A DNA stretch of 64,000 nucleotides, taken from Oligoflexia bacterium. Its GTDB lineage: Bacteria; Bdellovibrionota; UBA1018. A model generated the notes under the pieces. It was given only the letters and a program-made list of their open reading frames with translations, was not told the origin of the DNA and ran no database searches. Within the stretch, counting starts at the first letter, position 1. Every line of letters begins with the position of its first letter. Below are positions 17,626-26,661 of the stretch, one piece after another. The stretch lies in contig CAITVN010000121.1 in assembly GCA_903895855.1 (NCBI GenBank), positions 17,696 through 81,695 on the forward strand. Reading direction: 5' to 3'. Position numbers and translations under genes: made by a program.

Positions 17626-17894
17626 TGCGGCCCTTTGCTCAGAAGAATAGGAATTTTTTACTGGATGCTTGCGACCAGTTTCGGGCGATCGCATTGACAA
17701 AGTGACCACACGGTATCACACCCGAACTGGCTGGTTGAACGCGAGAACCGAACTCTACTACTAGATGAAGTCTATTTTACGGCACAACAGCGAGTAGACT
17801 TGCTGTATCTTTCATTCCGTTTGGTACATCAAGTCAACAATAATTCAACTAACTGAAATCATTCAATTTAGTCGGCTAAGTCTGGTGAAAATCT
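17626..17894. other. Convergent intergenic stretch
   Basis: 269 bases between the GT2-GNAT gene and the convergent UDP-glucose dehydrogenase gene. No gene was found. It holds a 22-base sequence at 17846-17867 (CAACTAACTGAAATCATTCA...) that matches 13746-13767 with two mismatches. No clear terminator was seen. Confidence 0.5.
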
Positions 17895-19190
17895 TTACCT
17901 TCCGATACTCACATAACGAAAGCCGAGTTCTTTCATTTGTTTTGGAGCGAAGATGTTTCTTCCATCAAAAACAAGGGGTGACTTGAGAAGTGCTTTCATT
18001 CTCTCGAAGTCAGGATGTCTGAATTCATTCCATTCTGTGACGACCACTAGTGCATCACAACCCTCGATCGCATCGTAGGGAGATTTGCAGAATTGAATCT
18101 TGTCGCCTAAAATAGCTTGCGCTGTTTCGGTGGCCACTGGGTCAAACGCTCTAACCGATGCGCCTTTTTTGAGAAGCTCTTCGATGATACTCAGAGAGGC
18201 CGCTTCTCTCATGTCATCGGTATTTGGCTTGAATGCAAGACCCCAAAGACCAAAGGTCTTCTTTGACAAATTACCTAAAGTTTCTTCCATTCGTTTTACT
18301 AGGTGTTTTTTCTGTCGTGCATTGGCCAGTTCAGCAGCTTTGACAATCTCTAGCTCGACTTCATTTTTCGATCCGGTAGCCATCAATGCTTGAACGTCTT
18401 TTGGAAAACAAGAACCGCCATAACCCACGCCAGCATACAAGAAATGTTTTCCGATGCGAACATCAGTGCCCATGCCCTTGCGAACTTGATCGATGTCGCC
18501 GCCCACTTTTTCGCAAAGTTGAGCCAACTCATTCATGAAGCTGATTCGGGTGGCTAAGAAGGCGTTACACGCATACTTAGTCATTTCGGCAGAAACGGGG
18601 TCCATTTGAATGATCGGATTACCTTGGCGCACAAAAGGCGCGTAAAGTTCGGCCATTTTCTTAAATGACTCATCACTTTTTGTTCCGATGACAACGCGAT
18701 CAGGCTTTAGAAAATCGTCGATCGCAGAACCTTCCTTTAAAAACTCAGGATTGCTGACCACGTCAAAGCTGTGCTTTGTGAATGGGGCCATCCAGTCAGC
18801 AACCACACGGTGAGACCCAATGGGAACCGTAGATTTATTGACAACGATCAACGGTCCTTTCATTGATTTCGCAATCGATTCAGCGGCCGATTTTAGGTAC
18901 TTGAGATCAGGCTCGCCTGAAGGAAGCGGGGGGGTGCCCACAGCGAGAAATACAACCTCAGCTTTTGACAAAGCTTCATCGTAAGAAGTGGTGAAGGTTA
19001 GCCGATTTTCTTCGCTGCACCGAGCGATGATTTCTTCGAGTCCTGGCTCATAAATCGGGATTTCACCTTTATTGAGGCGGTCGATTTTCTTTTGGTCAAC
19101 GTCAAGACACGTCACCGTGTTTCCTGAGTCAGCAAAGCAAGCTCCAGCGACCAATCCGACATAACCAGATCCGACTATTGTTATCTTCAT
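17895..19190 (-). CDS. ugd: UDP-glucose 6-dehydrogenase
   Basis: Oxidises UDP-glucose to UDP-glucuronate with two NAD+, supplying acidic sugar for envelope glycans. Start ATG at 19190, preceded by GGGAGAAGA; the longer frame to 19208 runs over that ribosome site. Seen: NAD-binding MKITIVGSGYVGLVAGACFA, NKSTVPIGS, SNPEFLKEGSAI, catalytic Cys in GYGGSCFPKDVQAL, and the C-terminal domain GLAFKPNTDDMREAAS. 431 residues, normal. Divergent from the WaaE-like gene at 19238. Family members may use GDP-mannose or UDP-GlcNAc instead, but the motifs fit UDP-glucose best. Confidence 0.93.
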   Translation of the reverse strand: MKITIVGSGYVGLVAGACFADSGNTVTCLDVDQKKIDRLNKGEIPIYEPGLEEIIARCSEENRLTFTTSYDEALSKAEVVFLAVGTPPLPSGEPDLKYLKSAAESIAKSMKGPLIVVNKSTVPIGSHRVVADWMAPFTKHSFDVVSNPEFLKEGSAIDDFLKPDRVVIGTKSDESFKKMAELYAPFVRQGNPIIQMDPVSAEMTKYACNAFLATRISFMNELAQLCEKVGGDIDQVRKGMGTDVRIGKHFLYAGVGYGGSCFPKDVQALMATGSKNEVELEIVKAAELANARQKKHLVKRMEETLGNLSKKTFGLWGLAFKPNTDDMREAASLSIIEELLKKGASVRAFDPVATETAQAILGDKIQFCKSPYDAIEGCDALVVVTEWNEFRHPDFERMKALLKSPLVFDGRNIFAPKQMKELGFRYVSIGR

Positions 19191-19237
19191 AATTAAGTCT
19201 TCTCCCAAAAAAATAGCGATTATGCTAGCCTAAATTC

Positions 19238-20011
19238 ATGTCAAAATCGGGTATTTCGGTGACTATTATCACGCTCAATGAAGAGGCGAATATCGAGCGA
19301 GCCATTGGTAGTGTGGCCTGGGCAGATGAAGTCATCGTGGTTGATTCGGGTAGTACTGACCGAACCCGTGAATTGGCAAAAAAATTAGGGGCGAGGGTTT
19401 ATTCAAATCCATGGTTAGGGTATGGTCAGCAGAAAAATTTCGCTCACGAAAAGGCGAAAGAGCAGTGGGTTTTGAATATTGATGCCGACGAAGTGGTGAC
19501 GTCAGAGCTTCGAGAAGAAATTTTGTCTCAAATTACCCAAGGTTCGACCAGCGGCTTCAAAATTCCCCGCAAAACATGGTTTCTCAATCGGTGGATCATG
19601 CACGGGGGCTGGTACCCAAACTACTTAATGCGCCTTGCAAAGAAAAGTGATGCGAAGTGGACCGAACCGGCCATTCACGAGGAGTTGCTCGTAAGGGGGG
19701 TGATTGAGAACCTGAAGAACCCATTGCTTCATTACACGTTTGTCGATCTAAAGGATCAGGTGACGCGCAATGTTCGTTACGCGGGTTTAGGAGCCGATCA
19801 GTTGATTGCCAGCCGCGCACGGCCATCGCTAGTAAAGTTACTTTTGAAGCCCATCGGAAAATTCATAGAAACCTATTTTTTCAAATTGGGTTTCTTAGAT
19901 GGGCTGCCGGGTTTTTTCATCTCAATTAACGCTTCTCACAGTATGTTCTTGAAGTACGCCCGGGTTTTCGAGAAGAATTGGAGTCAAGATCATGCGAATA
20001 CTCATCATTGA
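19238..20011 (+). CDS. GT2 glycosyltransferase, WaaE/KdtX (LPS core glucosyltransferase)-like
   Basis: 257 residues. Seen: SVTIITLNEEANIERAIGSV, ADEVIVVDSGSTDRT, WLGYGQQKNFA, NIDADEVVT (DAD metal site) and HEELLVRG. This set is typical of WaaE-like enzymes that add glucose to inner-core heptose on the cytoplasmic face. It starts a run of genes through 23449 and overlaps the next gene by 20 bases. The acceptor in this organism is unknown. Confidence 0.88.
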   Translation: MSKSGISVTIITLNEEANIERAIGSVAWADEVIVVDSGSTDRTRELAKKLGARVYSNPWLGYGQQKNFAHEKAKEQWVLNIDADEVVTSELREEILSQITQGSTSGFKIPRKTWFLNRWIMHGGWYPNYLMRLAKKSDAKWTEPAIHEELLVRGVIENLKNPLLHYTFVDLKDQVTRNVRYAGLGADQLIASRARPSLVKLLLKPIGKFIETYFFKLGFLDGLPGFFISINASHSMFLKYARVFEKNWSQDHANTHH

Positions 20012-20699
20012 TAACAATGTCGACCGCCCCTGGTGGGGAGCTTCAAATCTCAGGTATTACGGAAACCTAATGGCAGGAGCCACTGTCATCACTCGTCGTG
20101 GCCCCCACGATGACTTGCCGAAATTGAAATCCAAACGGCCCCTTCAGTTTGATCGCTTGATCATGTCAGGTTCACGTACCTCATGTCTTGACCAAGCCGA
20201 CTGGATCACGAATCTCGACGATCTTGTGAGAAAAACTCTAGATGACGGCAAACCTATACTTGGGGTTTGCTACGGACATCAAACCCTGGCCCGCGTATTG
20301 GGTGGCCGAGAGTTGTTGAGAAAATCACTCACTTCTGAAGTCGGTTGGACTTTACTGCGCCAAACGTCAGAGTGTGTGTTGACCCAGGGCTTACCCCAAG
20401 AATTCTACTCGTTTTCTTCTCATTTCGAAGAAGTTCATACGTTGCCTGAGGGAACTCAGCACATTCTGTCTTCACAGCGTTGCACGAATCAGGGATTTCA
20501 GCTGAAAGGTCGTCCAGTCTTCGGAATTCAGTTTCACCCCGAGAAAACTCGCGATGAGGCAGTTAATCTATTTAAAGAGATCAATCCGAAAACGCGTCCA
20601 GATTTGAAAGATGCGATTCTTCATTATAATAAGACAGACCAGTTTTACTCGAAAAAGGTGGGCGAAACCATTTTCAGTAATTTTTTGAATTCAAAGTAG
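19992..20699 (+). CDS. Class I glutamine amidotransferase-like protein
   Basis: 235 residues forming one GATase1 domain. Seen: nucleophile Cys in LGVCYGHQTLARVLGG and the His-Glu pair in FGIQFHPEKTRDEA. The N-terminal ILIIDNNVD fits the family. No synthetase domain is fused, so it may supply ammonia to a partner or act as a hydrolase of the PuuD type. Embedded between a WaaE-like GT2 gene (20-base overlap) and a flippase-like gene, so a role in forming an amide or amino group on an envelope sugar is possible but unproven. Confidence 0.8.
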   Translation: MRILIIDNNVDRPWWGASNLRYYGNLMAGATVITRRGPHDDLPKLKSKRPLQFDRLIMSGSRTSCLDQADWITNLDDLVRKTLDDGKPILGVCYGHQTLARVLGGRELLRKSLTSEVGWTLLRQTSECVLTQGLPQEFYSFSSHFEEVHTLPEGTQHILSSQRCTNQGFQLKGRPVFGIQFHPEKTRDEAVNLFKEINPKTRPDLKDAILHYNKTDQFYSKKVGETIFSNFLNSK

Positions 20700-20712
20700 G
20701 AGTTGAAAGTTC

Positions 20713-21753
20713 ATGGAAGTAGCCACGCCCTTAGAAGAAGTGTCGACTCAAGACCTTGAAGAGCAGCTTGCGAAGTCTCAAAAGAAAAGTCGAAAATCGC
20801 AGTTAATCAAGATTGCCGTCATCGTACTGGTTTTTGTATTTTTGGCAAAAAAAGGTCTGGTTTCAGTTGAAGCGACGAAGAAAGCGTTCACTCGGCTTGA
20901 TCTCTTGGGCCCTGCTTTTGTGGGTTTGATTTCGCTTAATTTCTTGGCGATCATTCGTTGGCATCTACTTCTTCGTGCCCAGCAATTGATCATTCCTTTT
21001 AGTGAGACCATCAAGCTGGTCTTTATCGGCAATTTTTTCAATTTGGCACTACCCGGGGCCGTGAGTGGCGATTTTGTGAAAGCTTACCTGATAGGCAAGG
21101 CCGTTCAGGGGCGGCGTGGTCTTGCGTTTGGCAGCATTCTTTTTGACCGTGTGACCGGGCTTTCAGCCCTGATCTTTGTTTCTGCGGGTGCTCTCGCTCT
21201 GCGATTCAACGAGTTTGTGCATTCTAGCTGGTTCTTAGCGATTCGAGTTTCAATCACAACGTTTGCTGTAGGGGTTTTTGTTTTCTACAGTTACTTGTTT
21301 CTGGTTCGTGAAAAACACGATCCGGTCTTAATTTTACTGAAAGTACTGCAGCGAAAGTGGCCCATTTTCATTGGTGTTACCAACACCTATTTGGGTCTCA
21401 GGTATTACCACAATCACAAACTCACTGTGATCGTAGCTCTTGCTATTTCAATCGTAACCCATTTGTGTGTTTGCTGGGCGATGTCGGTCTTTGTTTTGGC
21501 GTTGGGCGATGACACCTTGAATTTTGTTTCGATTGCGGTGATTGCGCCTTTGGGAATGTTGGTGACGGCTATACCTGTTTTGCCGGCTGGAGTAGGCACT
21601 GGGCACGCGGCTTATAGTTGGCTATTTCATTTACTCGGCTCTGAAAGAGGCGCCGACGTTTTTAATCTTTTCATATTTACTCAGCTGATTACGGGTGCCA
21701 TAGGGGGGGCCGTCTATTTGGCCTATCGAAATCGAGATAAGGTGAAAAAATGA
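20713..21753 (+). CDS. Flippase-like integral membrane protein (lysylphosphatidylglycerol synthase TM-region family)
   Basis: 346 residues, about eight membrane segments. Seen: FVGLISLNFLAIIRWHLLLRA, the family signature LPGAVSGDFVKAYLIG with FGSILFDRVTGL, and the late motif IPVLPAGVGTGHAAYSWLF. This is the UPF0104/PF03706 group found beside glycosyltransferases and thought to move lipid-linked compounds or act as an MprF-like membrane domain. A charged cytoplasmic N-terminus of about 35 residues precedes the first span. Substrate unknown. Stop overlaps the next ATG. Confidence 0.85.
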   Translation: MEVATPLEEVSTQDLEEQLAKSQKKSRKSQLIKIAVIVLVFVFLAKKGLVSVEATKKAFTRLDLLGPAFVGLISLNFLAIIRWHLLLRAQQLIIPFSETIKLVFIGNFFNLALPGAVSGDFVKAYLIGKAVQGRRGLAFGSILFDRVTGLSALIFVSAGALALRFNEFVHSSWFLAIRVSITTFAVGVFVFYSYLFLVREKHDPVLILLKVLQRKWPIFIGVTNTYLGLRYYHNHKLTVIVALAISIVTHLCVCWAMSVFVLALGDDTLNFVSIAVIAPLGMLVTAIPVLPAGVGTGHAAYSWLFHLLGSERGADVFNLFIFTQLITGAIGGAVYLAYRNRDKVKK

Positions 21754-22280
21754 AAAAGGCCCCAAAAGGCGCAAAGAATTCTGAATCTGGCGCAAAAATA
21801 AGAAAGAGCTCTCGGCCCAAGAAAGCGACCCAGCCGAAGAAAGATAGAGCTTTGGTTCTGGGGGCGTCGAAACTCATGTCAGACGCAGAGGTGCTGTTTC
21901 AAGAAGTGATTTCAGACCAAGAGCGCCGCCGCGCTGAAGACTTGTCTGAAGCAAGTCGACCCGTTTTGTGTCGGGCGGTACGAATTGCGGCCGATGCGGC
22001 CGATATTTATATTCAAGCCGAAGAACTTGAAATAGCGAAAACCGTTCTAGAGAAGTGCTGTGCCCTGGCCTCGGGTTACCGCCTGGGTGCTGAGCTTGAA
22101 GCGACTTTCTTGGTGTCACTGTCTAAAGTATTTGAACTCATAGGTGATCAGGCTGAGGCTCAGGCTTGTCTTGAAGAGGCCCTAGAGGCTGCTATGAAAG
22201 AGAAGAATGCCCAGCTACGCGCAGCCCTTTCTGCTCAAGTTTCTCGGTCACTGGCTCTGATCTTGCCTAACCGTCGTTAA
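21750..22280 (+). CDS. Hypothetical helical (TPR-like) protein
   Basis: 176 residues. The first ~35 residues are very basic (KKAPKGAKNSESGAKIRK), and the rest is Ala/Glu-rich helix with TPR-like pairs (YIQAEELEIAKTVLEKCCAL; LIGDQAEAQACLEEALEAA). No signal peptide. It overlaps the flippase-like gene by 4 bases and the helicase gene by 1 base, so all three are probably translated together. A scaffold role, perhaps for the helicase, is only a guess. Confidence 0.7.
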   Translation: MKKAPKGAKNSESGAKIRKSSRPKKATQPKKDRALVLGASKLMSDAEVLFQEVISDQERRRAEDLSEASRPVLCRAVRIAADAADIYIQAEELEIAKTVLEKCCALASGYRLGAELEATFLVSLSKVFELIGDQAEAQACLEEALEAAMKEKNAQLRAALSAQVSRSLALILPNRR

Positions 22281-23449
22281 TGACAATTCAATCAGTTTTG
22301 TTGCCAAGCGCGAAGGGTACTGCCCTACGACCGTTTCAGGCGCGTGCCGTTAATGCCCTACTAAAAGGGTGTAACGTGGTCTGCGTGGCTCCGACTGGCA
22401 CCGGAAAAAGTCGAATTTATCAAGAGTACCTCGGCCGAAAACCGAAAAGAGCCATTATCGTTACTCCGTTGAATTCATTGGGTGGTCAGATAGAACGTCA
22501 AATGTGCGCCTTAGCATTTCGCCAAGTCGATATACGCGACTCAGGGTTTGTTACGAGCCTGACCGACACTGAGGTCAGTTCATTTCTGGTTCTCACGCCT
22601 GAAAGGCTTTTTCATGAGGCCAATCAATCGCGCATTGCTGCGTTTGAGCCCGAACTCATCATCATTGATGAAGCCCACTGTATTTTTGATTGGGGAAAAT
22701 CATTTCGCCCTCAATTCTCAGAACTCCTTCGTTTGCATGACTGGTTCCCGACAATTCAGAGCCTTTGGTTAAGCGCAACGTTGACCCGTGAAAACCTAGT
22801 TCAGTTGAGAGCTTATCTTGAATCAAGTTTTGCGAACACGCTCGAATTCGAATTGACTCTCGGAATTAGCGACCAGATTGAATTGAGTTTCGTGAATCTC
22901 AACTGGCAAGCTCGACTTAATTTCTTGAAGAACCACTTAATTGGGGCAAACAAGAAAACCTGTGGAATCATCTTTTCTTCTTCGCGGTTGAAGGTCGAAG
23001 CCCTTGCTCAGCGCTTGAAACTGTCTGGAGTCAACTGTCAATTTTTTCACGCAGGCATGAGCATTGAAGAGAAGGCATCAGTACTGAAAAGATTTTCTTC
23101 AGGCGATATTGAGGTTCTGGTTTCGACGGTCGCCTTCGGTATGGGTATGGATTTTTCAGGCATTGAGTGGGTCGTGCTCTTTGAACCGCTTCATTCAATT
23201 GCTTCAACCGTTCAGGCCTTGGGTCGTTCAGGAAGAGCCAATATTGGCCGCGCTTTTTGTTTTTTTGAAGAGTCAGACTGGCTTTCGCACCGATTCGAAT
23301 CAGAAAACGAGAGATGTCGACTCGTTCGACTTTATACCTCATTTCAGTGTAGAAGAGTGCACTTGATGCGCGAACTCTGGGGAGCTGAAAGCGTCAAGTA
23401 TAGCCACTGTCGCGACTTTCACTCAGCGTTTTGCGACAATTGCAAGTAG
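22280..23449 (+). CDS. Short RecQ-like ATP-dependent DNA helicase
   Basis: 389 residues. Seen: motif I VAPTGTGKSRIYQEYL, motif II IIIDEAHCIFDWG (the aromatic-rich DEAHC...DWG of RecQ), motif III LSATLT, motif V VSTVAFGMGMDFSG and motif VI QALGRSGRAN. The C-terminus keeps a RecQ zinc-site pattern (SFQCRRVHLMRELWG ... HCRDF ... FCDNC). It then stops: the winged-helix and HRDC domains of ~600-residue RecQ are absent. Family knowledge: 3'-5' helicase in recombination repair. Motif I has TGTGKS, as in active enzymes. Odd location behind envelope genes. Confidence 0.88.
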   Translation: MTIQSVLLPSAKGTALRPFQARAVNALLKGCNVVCVAPTGTGKSRIYQEYLGRKPKRAIIVTPLNSLGGQIERQMCALAFRQVDIRDSGFVTSLTDTEVSSFLVLTPERLFHEANQSRIAAFEPELIIIDEAHCIFDWGKSFRPQFSELLRLHDWFPTIQSLWLSATLTRENLVQLRAYLESSFANTLEFELTLGISDQIELSFVNLNWQARLNFLKNHLIGANKKTCGIIFSSSRLKVEALAQRLKLSGVNCQFFHAGMSIEEKASVLKRFSSGDIEVLVSTVAFGMGMDFSGIEWVVLFEPLHSIASTVQALGRSGRANIGRAFCFFEESDWLSHRFESENERCRLVRLYTSFQCRRVHLMRELWGAESVKYSHCRDFHSAFCDNCK

Positions 23450-23549
23450 GTATATTTTTTCTACCCCCCCTTGCGCGAAGTGGAGTCCCTGTTATCCTCA
23501 TATGAATAAGCAGTACCAAACGACTTAATAGCGCACTCACGGAGGAGAA

Positions 23550-24758
23550 ATGAGCTTTTTAAAAACGTTAGGATTTGCCGGCATTCTTGTCGGTTTCTTT
23601 GGTTTCTTTGGTTTTACTTCAGATAATGCCTACGCTGTACCACAAGAAAAAGAATGGACCATTCTAGTCTATTTAAACGGACACAATAGCTTGGATTCAT
23701 TTGGTCCGATGGATCTCAATGAAATGGAAAAGGTCGGCTCTACCGATCAAGTGAACGTAGTGGTTCAGTGGGCTAGCAGTAGCGCAGAAACAACCAAACG
23801 TTTGTTGGTCAAGAAAGACACCAATAGTTCGACGGTGACTTCTCCGATTGTTGAAAATATGCCAAGAGTCGACATGGGTGACTACAAGTCGCTCATTGCG
23901 TTTGTGCGTTGGGGTGTGGCCAATTATCCTGCGAAACATTATATGATCGATATCTGGAATCATGGCGCCGGCTGGCATCGTGACGGATCGTCATCTGGTG
24001 TATTTAGAGACATCAGTAATGACGATCTCTCTGGACACAAGATCAAGACTGAAGAGCTGGGTTTGGTGTTCGCGCAAATCAAGGGTGATATTGGCCGCAA
24101 AATCGATATTGTCGGCAGTGACGCTTGTTTGATGGCAATGGCTGAAGTTGCTAGTGAGTACGCAGACAGCGTCGATTTCTCGGTAGGTTCAGAAGATCTT
24201 GAGCCCGGCGAAGGCTGGCCGTATGACACTTGGCTTTCTCGTCTAGTGAAAGCTCCAAAATCGGGTGGGGCCGAAGTTTCAAAAATGCTCGTCGAAGAAT
24301 ATGTGGCTTCTTATAATGGCGGATCACAAGGAAGTGAAGACGCCACTCTCTCAGCTCTCGATCTCAGTCATCAAGGTGAAATCGAAACAGCTATTGGTGA
24401 GCTTGGTCGAAAAATTCAGGGGTTGAACACCACTGAGCGCGCTGAAGTCGTCAAGATTGGTCAGTCGGCTCAGAAATTCTATTTTGGCGACTACCGAGAT
24501 TTGGGTGATTTTATCAATCTTCTTGATCGTTCGAGCTTAGTCGGTTTGAAGAGCGACAGAACCCTTGAAAATCTCAAGGCGGCTTTCAAGTCGTATGTGG
24601 TGACAGGCAAATCGGTAGGTAACTACACTTCGGCATTGGGTGTGAGTTTCTGGATGCCGGGGTCTGCCTCAACCATGTCGACTTATGGCGCTCGCTATCA
24701 AAAATTGAAGTTCAATCTAGGGTCACATTGGTTTGATGCCCTCGATGCTTTGCTTTGA
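23550..24758 (+). CDS. Clostripain-family (C11) secreted cysteine peptidase
   Basis: 402 residues with a signal peptide (LGFAGILVGFFGFFGF, cleavage near AYAVPQ). Seen: the C11 opening EWTILVYLNGHNSLD, catalytic His in DIWNHGAGWHRDG and catalytic Cys in GSDACLMAMAEVASEYAD, followed by GSEDLEPGEGWPYDTWL. Family members cut after Arg/Lys and often need calcium and self-processing. Strong ribosome site GGAGGAG. Own terminator at 24804-24843, so monocistronic. Probably a periplasmic or secreted protease, fitting a protein-degrading or predatory lifestyle (inference). Confidence 0.93.
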   Translation: MSFLKTLGFAGILVGFFGFFGFTSDNAYAVPQEKEWTILVYLNGHNSLDSFGPMDLNEMEKVGSTDQVNVVVQWASSSAETTKRLLVKKDTNSSTVTSPIVENMPRVDMGDYKSLIAFVRWGVANYPAKHYMIDIWNHGAGWHRDGSSSGVFRDISNDDLSGHKIKTEELGLVFAQIKGDIGRKIDIVGSDACLMAMAEVASEYADSVDFSVGSEDLEPGEGWPYDTWLSRLVKAPKSGGAEVSKMLVEEYVASYNGGSQGSEDATLSALDLSHQGEIETAIGELGRKIQGLNTTERAEVVKIGQSAQKFYFGDYRDLGDFINLLDRSSLVGLKSDRTLENLKAAFKSYVVTGKSVGNYTSALGVSFWMPGSASTMSTYGARYQKLKFNLGSHWFDALDALL

Positions 24759-24803
24759 GTGCCCGGGATTAGACTAAATACATATAAATAATAGATAAAA
24801 TCA

Positions 24804-24843
24804 AAAAAAGGGTATCAGACTTTGAGTCTGGTGCCCTTTTTTT
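24804..24843 (+). terminator. Rho-independent terminator
   Basis: Stem GGGTATCAGACT / AGTCTGGTGCCC with a short loop, flanked by A-rich and T-rich tracts (usable in both directions). It follows the clostripain gene. Confidence 0.9.
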
Positions 24844-25119
24844 GTCTTGAGAATTTGATTGCACCCAGTGGGTTAACGTCACCAGTGACGCAGGTAATCG
24901 GTGAACTTATGGCTCTGAAGAAAAGTTTTACAGTGCAATTGGTTGGCGTCAGATTATTGGCCGTTGAATAAAATCAGCTACTTAGTGAAGCATGGCCTGA
25001 GTCGGGCCAGAATCCCGAGTTGGCATCACTCTCGCAATAGTAACTAATCAAGAAGGCGGTCGGAAAACTCCGAAGCCAAAAGCGAAACTCAGAAAAAAAG
25101 ACGTTGAAAGGAGGACGAT

Positions 25120-25311
25120 ATGGTTACGAAACTGACAAATAAGGATGGTTTTCAGGTGTGTGACCAAGCGGCGACCTTTCAACCTGAGGCCCCATACGCT
25201 TCGCCAAACGCGGCGGCGGCGTCACTCGATCAATACGACGGTGACTTGAATTGGGCGGTATCAATCGAATTGCTCGATTGGTTTCAAGTGTGGCGAGGTT
25301 CTCGTCAATAA
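25120..25311 (+). CDS. Small hypothetical protein with strong ribosome site
   Basis: 63 residues from ATG at 25120. GAAAGGAGG ends seven bases upstream, one of the best ribosome sites in the window, and is the main support for the gene. The peptide has no signal sequence; it is Ala-rich in the middle and acidic toward the end (ASLDQYDGDLNWAVSIELLD). It ends WFQVWRGSRQ. No family recognised. It lies 240 bases before the DksA-like gene, after 275 bases with no gene (24844-25119) apart from small hairpin potential. Confidence 0.6.
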   Translation: MVTKLTNKDGFQVCDQAATFQPEAPYASPNAAAASLDQYDGDLNWAVSIELLDWFQVWRGSRQ

Positions 25312-25548
25312 ATCTTAACCAATGAAAATCGAGTCACTTGGGATCTAGGATGGAACCCAATTTCAATCAAGAGCCTTGCTCTTAGAGCACAAGGATTATC
25401 ACCTAAAACGTGAACTCGCAGAATGAATCTGCCGGGGTGCTGAAGGTCAAACCCATCGCCAACTAATAGGCAATCAATAGCCAAATGAGCAGTAAAAGGA
25501 GTGCTGCCAAACATGACTATCCAAAATTCAAAACAATCGGAGCTTTTT

Positions 25549-25944
25549 ATGAAATTCAAAACGTTGTTCGAGACGCAAAAGAATCAATTACTCTACAGTC
25601 GAAAAATCTTAAACGAAGAATTCACGACGAGTAGAGACGATATGCTCGATGAAACCGACTGGACATCAACAGAATTAGAACAGTCGATGCGCATGAGATT
25701 GAGAAGTCGTGAATCACTATACATGAAAAAAATGGACGAGGCTTTGAAGAGAATTTCAGACGGAACCTTCGGTCAATGTGAGAGCTGCGGCGATGACATT
25801 GAAAGTAAGAGATTAGAAGCAAGACCAACCACCACGTTGTGCATCTCTTGCAAAGAAGACTCAGAGCGAAAAGAATTAGGCCACATTGACGGTCATCGTT
25901 CAAAGAGCTTGGGGAGTCGGGTAAAAATGCAGATGATTGGTTAG
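25549..25944 (+). CDS. DksA/TraR-family zinc-finger protein
   Basis: 131 residues from ATG 25549, with CGGAG six bases upstream. An alternative ATG at 25513 has AAGGAG eleven bases upstream. Seen: an N-terminal coiled-coil region (about 1-70) with acidic residues, then the four-Cys zinc finger CESCGDDIESKRLEARPTTT followed by CISC. Family knowledge: DksA binds the RNA polymerase secondary channel and, with ppGpp, changes rRNA and amino-acid promoter activity. The acidic tip residues of the coiled coil are not in the exact DksA context (DWTSTELEQS), so this could be a DksA-like paralogue rather than DksA itself. Confidence 0.88.
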   Translation: MKFKTLFETQKNQLLYSRKILNEEFTTSRDDMLDETDWTSTELEQSMRMRLRSRESLYMKKMDEALKRISDGTFGQCESCGDDIESKRLEARPTTTLCISCKEDSERKELGHIDGHRSKSLGSRVKMQMIG

Positions 25945-25975
25945 GGGGCAAACACTCAAGGATGATGTGTTGCCA

Positions 25976-26077
25976 ATGAGCCTACAAGGAAGTGGGCAAG
26001 ACGAAAAAGCACACGGAATGTGCGTTGAATGCGGAGGGGAGAGCAATCCTCAAAATCATCGAGACGACGACCAGTGA
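25976..26077 (+). CDS. Possible tiny CxxC peptide downstream of dksA-like gene
   Basis: 33 codons, ATG at 25976 with AAGGATGATG about ten bases upstream. It contains MCVECGGES, similar to half of a zinc finger. No other support; it may be chance. The rest of 25945-26187 holds only the terminator at 26118-26168. Confidence 0.25.
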   Translation: MSLQGSGQDEKAHGMCVECGGESNPQNHRDDDQ

Positions 26078-26117
26078 TTTATTTGAGCATTGCTCAGGAT
26101 AAACCGCAGTTAGGGGA

Positions 26118-26168
26118 GAGGGGAGAGCTTAAGGGGTTGAGCTCTCCTCTCTTCGTTTTATTTTTTTT
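26118..26168 (+). terminator. Rho-independent terminator
   Basis: 13-base stem AGAGGGGAGAGCT / AGCTCTCCTCTCT (one mismatch), ten-base loop, then a T-rich tract. It lies between the DksA-like gene and the convergent gene at 26188-26658. Confidence 0.85.
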
Positions 26169-26187
26169 CGGCTTACTTTTCTTCAGC

Positions 26188-26658
26188 CTACTTTTTTTCT
26201 GAGAGTTCGTAAATTCCGACGCCAAAAAAAATCAATTCATTGGTATTGAGCTCTATCGGTGTCCAGATCAGTCTTGAAACGGCGCTAGAAAGTGAGGTGG
26301 CTTCAGTGGCAATTGCTTCGATGTTTCCAGTAATGGGTTGAATCGATCTTCGATGAAACTCAGAGCCTGCGCGCTTAAAGACCGCTTGCCAGAACTGTTC
26401 GGCACTGAGCTGGAGTCTTTGAGAAGCGGCGTGGCTAAGGGCGATGCTTAAGAACCCGGTGGGCTTGTGGCCCTTGAATTCGCAGTCGATCAGCACGATC
26501 TTTAGGTCTTTGCTGGATTGCCCATCGCCTTGGGGGGGGTGCCATTTCGCGAGCCGGATGGGCAATCCGAGGGTGGGTTTCGGTTCAGATGCGCGTTCGA
26601 TGACTTCATCGATCAGAGACGAGTGCAAAGACTGCATCACGGCCGTCCAGGGTGACAT
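26188..26658 (-). CDS. Hypothetical protein following the MsbA-like exporter
   Basis: 156 residues, start ATG 26658, only 3 bases after the ABC exporter stop, so it is in the same transcript. No family recognised. The sequence alternates strands and helices (DLKIVLIDCEFKGHKPTGFL; LSAEQFWQAVFKRAGSEFHR), has no signal peptide and ends in a hydrophobic strand (ELIFFGVGIYELSEKK). Cytoplasmic alpha/beta protein of unknown role; pairing with the exporter suggests an accessory function. Confidence 0.75.
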   Translation of the reverse strand: MSPWTAVMQSLHSSLIDEVIERASEPKPTLGLPIRLAKWHPPQGDGQSSKDLKIVLIDCEFKGHKPTGFLSIALSHAASQRLQLSAEQFWQAVFKRAGSEFHRRSIQPITGNIEAIATEATSLSSAVSRLIWTPIELNTNELIFFGVGIYELSEKK

Positions 26659-26661
26659 TTC

